64,000 nucleotides of DNA from Bradyrhizobium genosp. L (GTDB taxonomy: Bacteria > Pseudomonadota > Alphaproteobacteria > Rhizobiales > Xanthobacteraceae). The stretch is from positions 4,836,001 to 4,900,000 of the forward strand of contig NZ_CP061378.1 in the NCBI RefSeq assembly GCF_015624485.1, read 5' to 3'. The notes beneath the pieces were generated by a model. That model was given only the letters and a program-made list of their open reading frames with translations. It had not been told where the DNA came from and searched no databases. The position numbers and the translations under genes are program-made. Of this stretch, positions 1 through 7,597 are shown piece by piece (within the stretch, counting starts at the first letter, position 1; each line of letters starts with the position of its first letter).

Positions 1-724
1 CGCGGGCCGCGGCTTCTGCGCCGGCGCCGATCTCTCCTCCGGCGCCGATACCTTCGATCGCGACGCGCGGCGCGGCCCGGTGAAGCGCAAGGCCGACGGC
101 AGCGTCGATTATTCTGATCCGCAGGTGCGAGACGGCGGCGGCCAGGTGACGCTGCGCATCTTCAAATCGCTGAAGCCGGTGATCGCGGCGGTGAACGGCC
201 CTGCGGTGGGCATCGGCGTCACCATGCAGCTTGCGATGGACATCCGCATCGCCTCCGAGGCCGCGCGCTTCGGCTTCGTGTTCTCGCAGCGCGGCATCGT
301 GCCGGAGGCCGCCTCGAGCTGGTTCCTGCCGCGCATCGTCGGCATCTCGCAGGCGCTGGAATGGTGCTACAGCGGCCGCGTGTTCCCGGCGCAGGAGGCG
401 CTCGCCGGGCGGCTCGTCAGCAAGGTGGTGCCGCCGGACGATCTGCTGCCGACCGCGCGCGCGCTCGCCAGGGAGTTCGCAGCCAAGACCGCGCCGGTAT
501 CGGTGGCGCTGATCCGCCAGATGATGTGGCGGATGATGGGCGCCGACGATCCGATGGAGGCGCACAAGGTGGACAGCCGCGGCATCTATGCCCGCGGCCG
601 CTCCGACGACGTCAAGGAAGGCGTGGTGTCGTTCCTGGAGAAGCGCCCCGCGCAGTTCAAGAACAAGGTGTCGTCGGATATGCCCGACTATTTTCCGTGG
701 TGGCAGGAGCGCGAGTATAAGTGA
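1..724 (+). CDS. Enoyl-CoA hydratase/isomerase (crotonase) family protein, 5' truncated by window edge
   Basis: The open frame begins at base 2, so the N-terminus lies outside the window. The first visible residues contain GRGFCAGAD, which fits the first oxyanion-hole segment of crotonases, followed by AVNGPAVGIGVTMQLAMD, the second oxyanion-hole loop and its helix. An internal ATG at 80 is not the start because the conserved motif lies upstream of it. Family members hydrate or isomerise acyl-CoA thioesters in the cytosol, typically in fatty-acid or aromatic-acid degradation; the substrate cannot be told from sequence. The stop codon overlaps the GTG start of the next gene, so the two are probably translationally coupled. 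Confidence 0.9.
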   Translation, partial: AGRGFCAGADLSSGADTFDRDARRGPVKRKADGSVDYSDPQVRDGGGQVTLRIFKSLKPVIAAVNGPAVGIGVTMQLAMDIRIASEAARFGFVFSQRGIVPEAASSWFLPRIVGISQALEWCYSGRVFPAQEALAGRLVSKVVPPDDLLPTARALAREFAAKTAPVSVALIRQMMWRMMGADDPMEAHKVDSRGIYARGRSDDVKEGVVSFLEKRPAQFKNKVSSDMPDYFPWWQEREYK

Positions 725-1395
725 GCGCACAGCCGGCCTCGGCGCCAATGCGTGACGGCGTGGTCATGCTGCATGGCATTGCCGGGGCGGCGCGCCTGTT
801 GCGCAGGATGGAGCTGGCGCTCGAGGCCACCGGGTTCACCACGCTCAATCTCGATTACGACAGCCGGCGGAAGTCACTGGGCACGCTTGCCGAGGACATC
901 CATCCGGCTGTCGATCTGTTCGCGGGCGGCCTCGACGGCTCGGTCCATTTCGTTTGCCATTCGATGGGGGGCCTGCTCGCCCGCGCCTATCTGGCGCGGC
1001 ATCGCCCCGCGCGGCTCGGCCGCGTCGTGATGCTGGGCACGCCGAACGGCGGTAGCGAAATCGCCGATCGCCTGCAGCATATCCGCGCTTATCGCGCCCT
1101 GTTCGGACCGGCGGGGCAACAGCTCGTCACGCTGCGCGATGCCACCACCGCGGCGCTGCTGCCGCAGGTCGACTATCCGATCGGCGTCATCGCCGGCAGC
1201 CGCTCGGTCTATCCGATTACCTCGATCCCGCTGCCGCGGCCGCATGACGGCCGGGTATCGGTGGCCAAAACCAGACTCGATGGCATGGCCGATCACATCG
1301 TGATCCGCACCTCGCATCCCTGGCTGGTGCGCCACCGCGGATCGATCGCACAGACGATCGCGTTTTTGCGGGATGGGAAGTTCCGGCATTCGTAG
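721..1395 (+). CDS. Alpha/beta hydrolase, lipase-like (224 aa)
   Basis: The protein opens with an oxyanion-type HG motif (VVMLHGIAG, about residues 14-22) and has a nucleophile elbow HFVCHSMGG with Ser81, followed by GTPNGGSE. This pattern is typical of PGAP1/triacylglycerol-lipase-like hydrolases. A candidate catalytic His lies in RTSHPWL near the C-terminus. There is no clear signal peptide, so a cytosolic esterase or lipase is likely. The GTG start overlaps the stop of the crotonase gene. The TAG stop lies inside the first bases of the palindromic repeat that follows, so the repeat supplies the 3' end of the gene. Confidence 0.8.
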   Translation: MSAQPASAPMRDGVVMLHGIAGAARLLRRMELALEATGFTTLNLDYDSRRKSLGTLAEDIHPAVDLFAGGLDGSVHFVCHSMGGLLARAYLARHRPARLGRVVMLGTPNGGSEIADRLQHIRAYRALFGPAGQQLVTLRDATTAALLPQVDYPIGVIAGSRSVYPITSIPLPRPHDGRVSVAKTRLDGMADHIVIRTSHPWLVRHRGSIAQTIAFLRDGKFRHS

Positions 1396-1470
1396 GGTGG
1401 ATTAGCGAAGCGTAATCCACCGCCGTTCGCCCGACATGCGGCGGGTTACGCTTCGCTAACCCGCCCTACG
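1391..1470. repeat. Intergenic palindromic repeat, 'GTAGGGTGG' family
   Basis: Two arms read gtagggtggattagcgaag and its near reverse complement ending in cgccctac, separated by about 20 bases. The same family, with different inner bases, recurs at 11000-11096 and 18292-18383. Each arm is itself a smaller hairpin around agcgaagcg. This is a REP-like element; it could act as a bidirectional terminator or mRNA stabiliser, but that is inference. Confidence 0.8.
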
Positions 1471-1475
1471 CACCC

Positions 1476-1706
1476 TTAAGCGGATTCGATCTTCGCGGCC
1501 GGCTTGGCGGCTTCGCGCGCGAGCTCCAGCGCGCGCCTGGCGACGGCGAGGCCGTGCTTGAAGTCATCGAATGACTGCTGCTCGCCGTTCCGCTGGCCGG
1601 CCCTGTTCAAGAGGTTGCCGAACAACGTCCCGAACAGGCCGCTCAGCCTGTCCTTGTAGGCTTCGTCAATGGCCTTGGCTTCCAAGTCCTTCATGTCCTG
1701 GTCCAC
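1476..1706 (-). CDS. Small hypothetical protein (76 aa)
   Basis: The GTG start at 1706 is chosen because GGAGG lies eight bases upstream; an ATG at 1763 would give a longer form without a good ribosome site. The product is hydrophilic and helical, with a central GLFGTLFGNLLNRAG stretch and an Ala/Lys-rich C-terminus. No domain is recognised. It stands alone between a repeat and the quinone oxidoreductase gene on the same strand. Confidence 0.55.
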   Translation of the reverse strand: MDQDMKDLEAKAIDEAYKDRLSGLFGTLFGNLLNRAGQRNGEQQSFDDFKHGLAVARRALELAREAAKPAAKIESA

Positions 1707-1787
1707 GATCCTGACCTCCGGCTTCGACTGCCGGATTATCGACCGCAAAACCAATGGCTGCAATATGCGAGACGATCAACCAATGGA

Positions 1788-2762
1788 TCATCGCATCAGC
1801 AACGCCACCCGCCCGATCGCCTTGCGCTCGATCAGCAACCGCATCGCCTTGGCATAATCCTCGAGCGGCAGCCGGTGCGAGATATTCGGCCGCACGCGGC
1901 CCTCCTCGGCCCATTCGCTCAGCACCTTGAACCTGACCTCGCCGAGCGCGGGATCCTTGCGCACCGCCTCGCCGGCGCGAACGCCGAGCACGCTGGCGCC
2001 CTTGATCATCAGGAGATTGGTGCGGGCAAGCCCGATGCCGCCGGTGAAGCCGACGACCAGTATCCGCGCGCCCCAGTTGATGCAGCGCATCGAGTTCTCG
2101 AACACCTCACCGCCGACCGGATCGAACACCACGTCCGCGCCACGGCCGTCGGTGAGACGCTTGACGACGTCGCGGAATGGCTCGCGGGCGTAGAGCAGGA
2201 GGTGATCGGCGCCGCGCGCTTTCGCGATCGCGAGCTTCTCCTCGGACGACGCTGCCGCGATCACGGTGGCGCCGAGCAGCTTGCCGATTTCGACCGCGGC
2301 CAGCCCCACCCCGCCGCCGGCGCCATGCACCAACAACACCTCGCCCGGCTTGATCTGGCCGCGATCGATCAGCGCGTGGTAGGCCGTGCCATGCGCGGCA
2401 AGGAAGGTCGCACCCTCCGCATAGTCGAAGGTCGAGGGCACCGGCACGAGTTGCGATGCCGTCACGACCGCCTCGTCGCAATAGGCGCCGAAGCGCATCT
2501 TGACGATGACCTTGTCGCCGACCGCAACACCCTTGGCATCGCTGACCTCGACGACATCACCGGCGGCTTCCGATCCCGGCGTGAATGGCAGCGGCGGCTT
2601 GAGCTGGTACTCGCCGGCGGCCATCAGGACATCAGGGAAATTGATCCCGGCGGCGCGGATCGCAACCCGCACCTCGCCCGGCTTCAATGGGGCCGAAGCA
2701 AAGCTCTCCAGCTGCAGACGCTCGGGCGGCCCGAGCTCGCGACAGACGACGGCTTTCGGCAT
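1788..2762 (-). CDS. Zinc-independent quinone oxidoreductase / MDR family (324 aa)
   Basis: This is a medium-chain dehydrogenase/reductase of normal length. It has an N-terminal GroES-like fold (residues about 1-120) without the zinc ligands of alcohol dehydrogenases, and an NADPH-binding Rossmann motif VHGAGGGVGLAAVEIGKL (about residues 144-161). Such enzymes reduce quinones or enones with NADPH in the cytosol. The start codon overlaps the stop of the upstream isomerase gene in a TGATG arrangement, so the two form an operon, probably a small catabolic or detoxification unit. Confidence 0.88.
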   Translation of the reverse strand: MPKAVVCRELGPPERLQLESFASAPLKPGEVRVAIRAAGINFPDVLMAAGEYQLKPPLPFTPGSEAAGDVVEVSDAKGVAVGDKVIVKMRFGAYCDEAVVTASQLVPVPSTFDYAEGATFLAAHGTAYHALIDRGQIKPGEVLLVHGAGGGVGLAAVEIGKLLGATVIAAASSEEKLAIAKARGADHLLLYAREPFRDVVKRLTDGRGADVVFDPVGGEVFENSMRCINWGARILVVGFTGGIGLARTNLLMIKGASVLGVRAGEAVRKDPALGEVRFKVLSEWAEEGRVRPNISHRLPLEDYAKAMRLLIERKAIGRVALLMR

Positions 2763-3373
2763 CAGGCCGCGCTCGCCTTGCCGCGCGCCAACACCTCGCG
2801 GATCAGTGGCAGGCGGTCATTGCCGAAATACATGTCGGTCTTGTTGATGAAGATGGTCGGCGAGCCGAAGCCGCCGCGCGCCATCACCTCATCGGTATTG
2901 GCCTTGAGCTGGTCCTTGATCGCCTGATCACTGATGCCGGCAAAGAACTTTGCCGGATCGATCCCGACCTTGGCGCAGATCTCGGTCAGCACGGCATCCT
3001 GCGAGATGTCCTTGTCGTCGCCCCAATAGGCCTCGAAGGCCGCGCGCGCGAACGGCACCATCTGCTCATTGCCGAGCCAGATACAGCCGCGCATCGCCTT
3101 GACGCTGTTCACCGGAAACACGATCGGCGGCATCTTGATCGCAAGCCCCGCCGAGCGCGCCCAGTCGGCGAGATCCTTCTTCATGTAGCGCGCCTTCAGC
3201 GGCACCGGCGTCTCGCGCTGGGCGTAGACCGACGGATTGACGGTGTTGAAGATGCCGCCGACCAGGATCGGCCGCCAGGTGACGGGAGCACCGAACTCCT
3301 TCGCCAACGGCTGGATGTTGTGCCAGGCGAGATAGGTCCAGGGGCTGGAGCAGTCGAAGAAGAATTCGATCAT
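2762..3373 (-). CDS. 2-hydroxychromene-2-carboxylate isomerase family, DsbA-like thioredoxin fold (203 aa)
   Basis: The N-terminus IEFFFDCSSPWTYLAW matches the kappa-class GST/HCCA isomerase fold: the catalytic Ser of the SPW motif replaces the redox Cys of DsbA. The C-terminal GGFGSPTIFI segment carries the cis-Pro loop. Relatives isomerise ring-cleavage products of naphthalene-type aromatics using glutathione. The actual substrate here is unknown. It is followed by the quinone oxidoreductase with a one-base overlap, and a GST lies just upstream on the same strand, beyond a repeat. Confidence 0.85.
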   Translation of the reverse strand: MIEFFFDCSSPWTYLAWHNIQPLAKEFGAPVTWRPILVGGIFNTVNPSVYAQRETPVPLKARYMKKDLADWARSAGLAIKMPPIVFPVNSVKAMRGCIWLGNEQMVPFARAAFEAYWGDDKDISQDAVLTEICAKVGIDPAKFFAGISDQAIKDQLKANTDEVMARGGFGSPTIFINKTDMYFGNDRLPLIREVLARGKASAA

Positions 3374-3401
3374 GGCGTTTCCTTTGTTTGCTCATTCAAT
3401 C

Positions 3402-3510
3402 TCGTCATTCCGGGGCGCGCCGCTTGGCGCGAGCCCGGAATCCATTTACCCACTGAACCGGTGGAAGAATGGATTCCGGGCTCGCGCTTCGCGCGCCCCG
3501 GAATGACGAC
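3402..3510. repeat. Palindromic repeat, 'CGTCATTCCGGGGC' family, copy 1
   Basis: The left arm begins cgtcattccggggcgcgc and ends agcccggaatccat; the right arm is its reverse complement, ending ccccggaatgacgac. About 25 bases separate them. Copies at 21146-21539 (interrupted by a gene) and 49934-50102 (interrupted by other palindromes) share the arms. The element separates the GST and isomerase genes. Confidence 0.85.
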
Positions 3511-3513
3511 AAA

Positions 3514-4218
3514 TCATTTCTTCTCAGCCAGCTCCCTCGCCTTCTGCCCGAACATGTTCTTGCGCGCTTCCTCATCGAACGGCTCCTTGACGAACTTACC
3601 GATTGCAAGCCCCGCCTGCACCTGCGGTCGTGCACGCACGGTGGCGTACCAGCGCTTGATGTTCGGGTAATCGTCCAGCGTGAAGCCCTGCGCCTTGTGG
3701 GTCATGGTCCAGGGGAAGCAGGCGATGTCGGCGATCGAATATTCATCGCCGGCGACATAGGCGCCGGTCTTGCCGAGCTGGCGGTCGAGCACGCCGTAGA
3801 GCCGCGCCGCCTCGTCGCGGTAGCGCTCGATCGCGTAGGGAATCTTCTCCGCCGCATAGAGCGCGAAATGGCCGTGCTGGCCGAGCATCGGCCCGAGCCC
3901 ACCCATCTGCCACATCACCCATTGGATGACGGTCGAACGCGCACGCAGCTCCTTCGACAGGAAACGCCCGGTCTTGTCGGCGAGGTAGATCAGGATCGCG
4001 CCGGTCTCGAACACCGAGAACGGGCCGCCGCCGTCGGCAGGCGCATGGTCGACGATCGCGGGGATGCGGTTGTTCGGGCTGATCGCGAGAAATTCGGGCC
4101 GAAACTGTTCGCCGGCGCGGATGTTCACCGGGATCACCGTGTACGGCAGCCCCAGTTCCTCCAGCATGATCGAGATTTTCCAGCCGTTCGGCGTCGGCGC
4201 GTAATGCAGGTCGATCAT
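3514..4218 (-). CDS. Glutathione S-transferase, YfcG/nu-class-like (234 aa)
   Basis: The N-terminal thioredoxin-like domain starts MIDLHYAPTPNGWKISIMLEE, where the TPN segment resembles the active-site Thr-Asn of YfcG-type enzymes; NRIPAIVD holds the cis-Pro and SVFETGAILIYLA the glutathione-binding Glu/Ser pair. An all-helical C-terminal domain follows. A much longer open frame extends upstream, but homology begins at the ATG at 4218, which is taken as the start. It is a cytosolic enzyme, perhaps acting in disulfide-bond reduction or detoxification. It is divergent from the methionine-synthase-like gene with about 100 bp between. Confidence 0.88.
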   Translation of the reverse strand: MIDLHYAPTPNGWKISIMLEELGLPYTVIPVNIRAGEQFRPEFLAISPNNRIPAIVDHAPADGGGPFSVFETGAILIYLADKTGRFLSKELRARSTVIQWVMWQMGGLGPMLGQHGHFALYAAEKIPYAIERYRDEAARLYGVLDRQLGKTGAYVAGDEYSIADIACFPWTMTHKAQGFTLDDYPNIKRWYATVRARPQVQAGLAIGKFVKEPFDEEARKNMFGQKARELAEKK

Positions 4219-4318
4219 CGGCGTCTCTATTCCCCGTCGAAAAGACTTTTGTTGTTCTGTACGGCGACCATAGGACATGGCAGACAGGCGCTCAATCCGA
4301 ACCGTCCGGGAGGCTCCC

Positions 4319-5341
4319 ATGCTGTTTCCAACCACCGTCGCCGGCTCCCTGCCCAAGCCCGAATGGCTGGCCGAGCCGAACGTGCTGTGGGCACCCTGGA
4401 AGTCGGAGGGTGCCGAGCTGGCCCGCGCCAAGCGCGACGCCACCGTGCTCGCGGTCAAGCTGCAGGAAGATGCCGGCGTCGATATCGTCACCGAGGGCGA
4501 GCAGGCGCGGCAACATTTCGTGCACGGCTTCCTGGAAAAGATCGAGGGCATCGATTTCGCCCACAAGGTCGAGATGGGCATCCGCAAGGATCGCTACAAG
4601 GCGATGGTGCCGCAGGTGACGGCGCCGCTGCAACTCAAGGGCCGCGTCCATGAAAGCGAGGCGCGTGCGGCACGCGCGCACACCAAGAACAGGCTGAAAT
4701 TCACCCTGCCCGGCCCGATGACCATCATCGACACCATCGCCGACCAGTATTACGGCGACCGCGTCAAGATGGCCTTTGCCTTCGCGGAGCTGTTGAACCA
4801 GGAGGCCAAGGCACTGCAGGCCGACGGCGTCGACATGATCCAGTTCGACGAGCCCGCCTTCAACGTCTACATGGACGAGGTCCGCGATTGGGGCATCAAG
4901 GCCTTGGAGCGCGCCGCCGAAGGCCTGACCTGCGCCACCGCCGTGCACATCTGCTACGGCTACGGCATCAAGGCCAACACCGACTGGAAGCAGACGCTCG
5001 GTGGCGAGTGGCGGCAGTATGAAGAGACGTTTCCGGTGATCGACAAGAGCGCGATCCAGCAGGTCGCGATCGAATGCCGCAATTCCAAGGTGCCGCTCGA
5101 ATTGCTGGCGGCGCTGCCGAACAAGGTCGTGCAGGCCGGCGTGATCGACGTTGCCAGCGACGAGGTCGAGACCGCGGAGGATGTCGTCAAGGTGATCGAG
5201 GCGGTCACGAAATTCGTGCCGAAGAGCAACATCATCGCGACAACCAATTGCGGCATGGCGCCGATGCGACGGGATATTGCGGAAGCCAAATTGATCGCGC
5301 TCGGTTCGGGCGCTGCGCTGGCGCGGCAGCGGCTGGGGTGA
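4319..5341 (+). CDS. Cobalamin-independent methionine synthase-like protein, catalytic domain only (340 aa)
   Basis: The ATG at 4319 has GGGAGG five bases upstream; an earlier ATG at 4277 is less likely. The protein corresponds to the C-terminal MetE barrel, beginning FPTTVAGSLPKP, with zinc ligands visible as His-X-Cys in AVHICYGYG and a later Cys in ATTNCGMAP. It lacks the N-terminal MetE half of about 400 residues. Stand-alone proteins of this length include bacterial core methionine synthases and coenzyme-M-type methyl/alkyl transferases, so the methyl donor is uncertain and no partner gene is adjacent. It is transcribed divergently from the GST gene. Confidence 0.82.
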   Translation: MLFPTTVAGSLPKPEWLAEPNVLWAPWKSEGAELARAKRDATVLAVKLQEDAGVDIVTEGEQARQHFVHGFLEKIEGIDFAHKVEMGIRKDRYKAMVPQVTAPLQLKGRVHESEARAARAHTKNRLKFTLPGPMTIIDTIADQYYGDRVKMAFAFAELLNQEAKALQADGVDMIQFDEPAFNVYMDEVRDWGIKALERAAEGLTCATAVHICYGYGIKANTDWKQTLGGEWRQYEETFPVIDKSAIQQVAIECRNSKVPLELLAALPNKVVQAGVIDVASDEVETAEDVVKVIEAVTKFVPKSNIIATTNCGMAPMRRDIAEAKLIALGSGAALARQRLG

Positions 5342-5345
5342 ACGG

Positions 5346-5960
5346 CTACGCCGCCGCGCTCGGGTGCAGCACCGGCCGGTAGCCGGAGCGAAACGCGCGG
5401 ACCGTCGACGGCGGCGTCAGCAGCATGGCGGAAGCTGTCACGTCGGCTCTGTTGTAGCCGGCAAACGACCAGCGCCACGTCCTGCCATCGGTGACCAGAT
5501 AGCTCTCGCCATCAGCCTGCACCATCGTGCCATCTGGCAGATCGGCCAGCGGTGTCGGCAACGGGTGCAGCCGCTTCTTGCCATGATCGAGCCGCTCGGC
5601 ATGCAGCACCGCATCCATCGGCTTGACCTTGAGGTCGCTGACGCCGTTACCCTGCTCCCAGGCGGCGCGAAAGCGTTTTGCGTCCTCGCGGCGGCAGAAG
5701 AAGCAGGGACGGTGGCCGGCAGCGAAAGCGGTGGCTTCGTCAAGGAAGAACAGCTCGGTCCAGCTCTGCGTGCTCATCACCTGACGCCGCCGCCCCCTGA
5801 ACTCGCAGACGCAGGTGAGCCAGGCCGGCGTCGACCAGCGTTTTCTCAGCAGCGTCCGCGTCGCCGGATCATGGATGATACCGCGATTGCCGGTGAAGGT
5901 GCCGCGATGGGAGGTGGCGACGATGTCGCCTGACGGTGTGACGCGGTTTTGCAGGGACAT
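5346..5960 (-). CDS. Conserved hypothetical protein (204 aa)
   Basis: No named domain is recognised. The sequence contains a CPXC-like pair in GHRPCFFCRRED (about residues 83-94), a possible metal or redox site, and Trp-rich segments in the second half (GRTWRWSFAGYNRADV). There are no membrane segments or signal peptide. It converges with the methionine-synthase-like gene with only four bases between the stops and is followed upstream by a palindromic repeat. Confidence 0.6.
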   Translation of the reverse strand: MSLQNRVTPSGDIVATSHRGTFTGNRGIIHDPATRTLLRKRWSTPAWLTCVCEFRGRRRQVMSTQSWTELFFLDEATAFAAGHRPCFFCRREDAKRFRAAWEQGNGVSDLKVKPMDAVLHAERLDHGKKRLHPLPTPLADLPDGTMVQADGESYLVTDGRTWRWSFAGYNRADVTASAMLLTPPSTVRAFRSGYRPVLHPSAAA

Positions 5961-5980
5961 GGCACGCCTCTAACCACAAT

Positions 5981-6066
5981 CGTCATTGCGAGGAGCGCAA
6001 GCGACGAAGCAATCCATAGTGCCGCATACGCGGGGGCATGGATTGCTTCGCTTCGCTCGCAATGAC
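5981..6066. repeat. Palindromic repeat, 'CGTCATTGCGAGGAGC' family
   Basis: The left arm reads cgtcattgcgaggagcgcaa and continues to gaagcaatccat; the right arm is the reverse complement, atggattgcttcg to gcaatgacg. About 20 bases separate them. The outer design (cgtcat...atccat) resembles the family at 3402 and 10000, suggesting related elements with different cores. Confidence 0.8.
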
Positions 6067-6072
6067 GTCAAC

Positions 6073-6600
6073 TCAGGCCGCGCCGTCGCGGATCGGCGGC
6101 TGGAACGACAGCGCGGTGTCCCAGGGAAAGAAAATCCAGGTGTCCTGCGACACCTCGGTGATGTAGGTGTCGACCAGCGGACGCCCTTTCGGCTTGGCGT
6201 AAACGGTGGCGAAATGCGCATCGGGCAGCAGCTCGCGCACCAGCTTGCCGGTCTTGCCGGTGTCGACGAGATCGTCGACGATCAGCAGGCCCTTGCCGGT
6301 GCCACCGCCGAGTTTTGCGGTTTGCTCCGAAATGCCCTTCAGCACTTTCAGATCGCCCTGCTTGTCGTGGTCGTAGCTGGCGACGCAGACGGTATCGATG
6401 ATCCGCAGGCCCAGCTCGCGCGCCACGATCGCGGCCGGCACCAGCCCGCCGCGGGTGATCGCTATCACTGCGTGGAATGGCCCAACCTCGTTGAGCCGCC
6501 AGGTCAACGCCCGGCAGTCGCGGTGGAATTGATCCCATGAGACAGGAAACGGCCTGCCGGCGCGCTCCTGTGAGGTCTGGTCTGAAGGCTTGTCAACCAT
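6073..6600 (-). CDS. gpt: Xanthine phosphoribosyltransferase (175 aa)
   Basis: A PRPP-binding loop [13 protein letters not shown] is clear, along with an N-terminal [17 protein letters not shown] segment typical of xanthine-guanine phosphoribosyltransferases. The C-terminal [14 protein letters not shown] matches the hood region of Gpt. The enzyme salvages xanthine and guanine with PRPP to form XMP or GMP, at the inner face of the membrane. It lies six bases downstream of the CinA-type gene on the same strand and so is probably co-transcribed with it. Confidence 0.93.
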   Translation of the reverse strand: MVDKPSDQTSQERAGRPFPVSWDQFHRDCRALTWRLNEVGPFHAVIAITRGGLVPAAIVARELGLRIIDTVCVASYDHDKQGDLKVLKGISEQTAKLGGGTGKGLLIVDDLVDTGKTGKLVRELLPDAHFATVYAKPKGRPLVDTYITEVSQDTWIFFPWDTALSFQPPIRDGAA

Positions 6601-6606
6601 CGCGTC

Positions 6607-7362
6607 TCAACCTACCGGCGGCTTGTTCTGCGCGGCGTGCAGCTTCGCCAGCATCTCCTTCACCTCCGCCATCGCCGCCGCGAGCTTCTGCGGATCGCGC
6701 GAGCGCACCACCAGATTGGTGTTCGGCTTCTGGTTCTCGTCCTGGAACGGATAGCTGCCGATGATGGTGTCGGGATGCGCCTCCGCGATCGCACGCAGCG
6801 GACCGCCGATATCGCCTTCGCGCGCATCGGCGCGGACCGAGTCCGATAGCATCCGCACGCCCGATTTCAACGTCGGCGCCACGATGTCCATCATCGCCTG
6901 CATGATGGTGGGGATGCCCGCCATCACGATGACATTGCCGAGTTTGAAGCCGGGCGCCAGGATCGTCGCGCTCTGGATCAGCTCGGCGCCATCAGGCACG
7001 CGCGCCATCCGCAGCCGGGCCTCGTTGAGGTCCTGCTCGCTCCAGCGCTCCCTGAACCGCGCCACCACGTCGGGGTGGTGGTTGATCGCGACCCCGAACG
7101 CCTTGGCCACGCTGTCGGCGGTGATGTCGTCATGGGTCGGTCCGATGCCGCCGGTGGTGAACACGTAGGTGTAGCGATGCCGCAGCGCATCAAGGGCGGC
7201 AATGATGTCCGCCTCCTCGTCGGCGACGACGCGGACTTCCTTCAGGTCGATGCCGATATTGGTCAGGTATTCGGCGATGAAGCCGATATTCTTGTCCTTG
7301 GTCCGGCCGGACAGGATCTCGTCGCCGATCACCAATATCCCCGCCGTGACGATCTCGCTCAT
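6607..7362 (-). CDS. Molybdopterin-binding (CinA N-terminal/MoaB-like) domain protein (251 aa)
   Basis: The protein begins VTAGILVIGDEILSGRTKDKN and contains VFTTGGIGPTHDDIT, the two hallmark segments of the MoCF-biosynthesis/CinA N-terminal domain. It lacks the C-terminal nicotinamide-nucleotide amidase domain of full CinA. ATG 7362 is preferred over 7368 because an AGGGA lies six bases before it. Family members include FAD pyrophosphatases and ADP-ribose pyrophosphatases, so the substrate is open. It probably forms an operon with gpt. Confidence 0.85.
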   Translation of the reverse strand: MSEIVTAGILVIGDEILSGRTKDKNIGFIAEYLTNIGIDLKEVRVVADEEADIIAALDALRHRYTYVFTTGGIGPTHDDITADSVAKAFGVAINHHPDVVARFRERWSEQDLNEARLRMARVPDGAELIQSATILAPGFKLGNVIVMAGIPTIMQAMMDIVAPTLKSGVRMLSDSVRADAREGDIGGPLRAIAEAHPDTIIGSYPFQDENQKPNTNLVVRSRDPQKLAAAMAEVKEMLAKLHAAQNKPPVG

Positions 7363-7523
7363 GGTCATTCCCTAGCACTCGCCCTAACTTGATCCCCTGA
7401 CATTGCCGGTCCAATGCCTTGATGTCACGGGGTTTTGCCGCCGAAATAAGCAGATCCCAGCCGGTTTTTCAGGCAGCGCCCCGGCTCATCCCCGGCAAAT
7501 GCCGCGGGCCAATGCATATCGCG

Positions 7524-7541
7524 CTGGCCCGCCCCTTGCTA
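7524..7541 (+). promoter_or_regulatory. Candidate sigma-54 (RpoN) promoter for the ATP-grasp/Anbu operon
   Basis: The sequence CTGGCCCGCCCCTTGCTA fits the sigma-54 consensus (TGGC at -24, TTGC at -12) with the strict twelve-base GG-to-GC distance. It lies 57 bases before the ATG at 7598. Just upstream, near 7398-7427, a tgacatt...gatgtca inverted pair could be an activator site. This is a motif call only. Confidence 0.5.
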
Positions 7542-7597
7542 CCACCACCTCAAGTCATGCACTGTGTGCTGCTGGCTTGGGAGGGCAGTCGGGATAT

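Noticed and set aside
3514..4587. 357-residue form of the GST from an upstream start
   Set aside because: The extra 123 residues overlap the divergent methionine-synthase-like gene and have no family match; GST homology begins at 4218.
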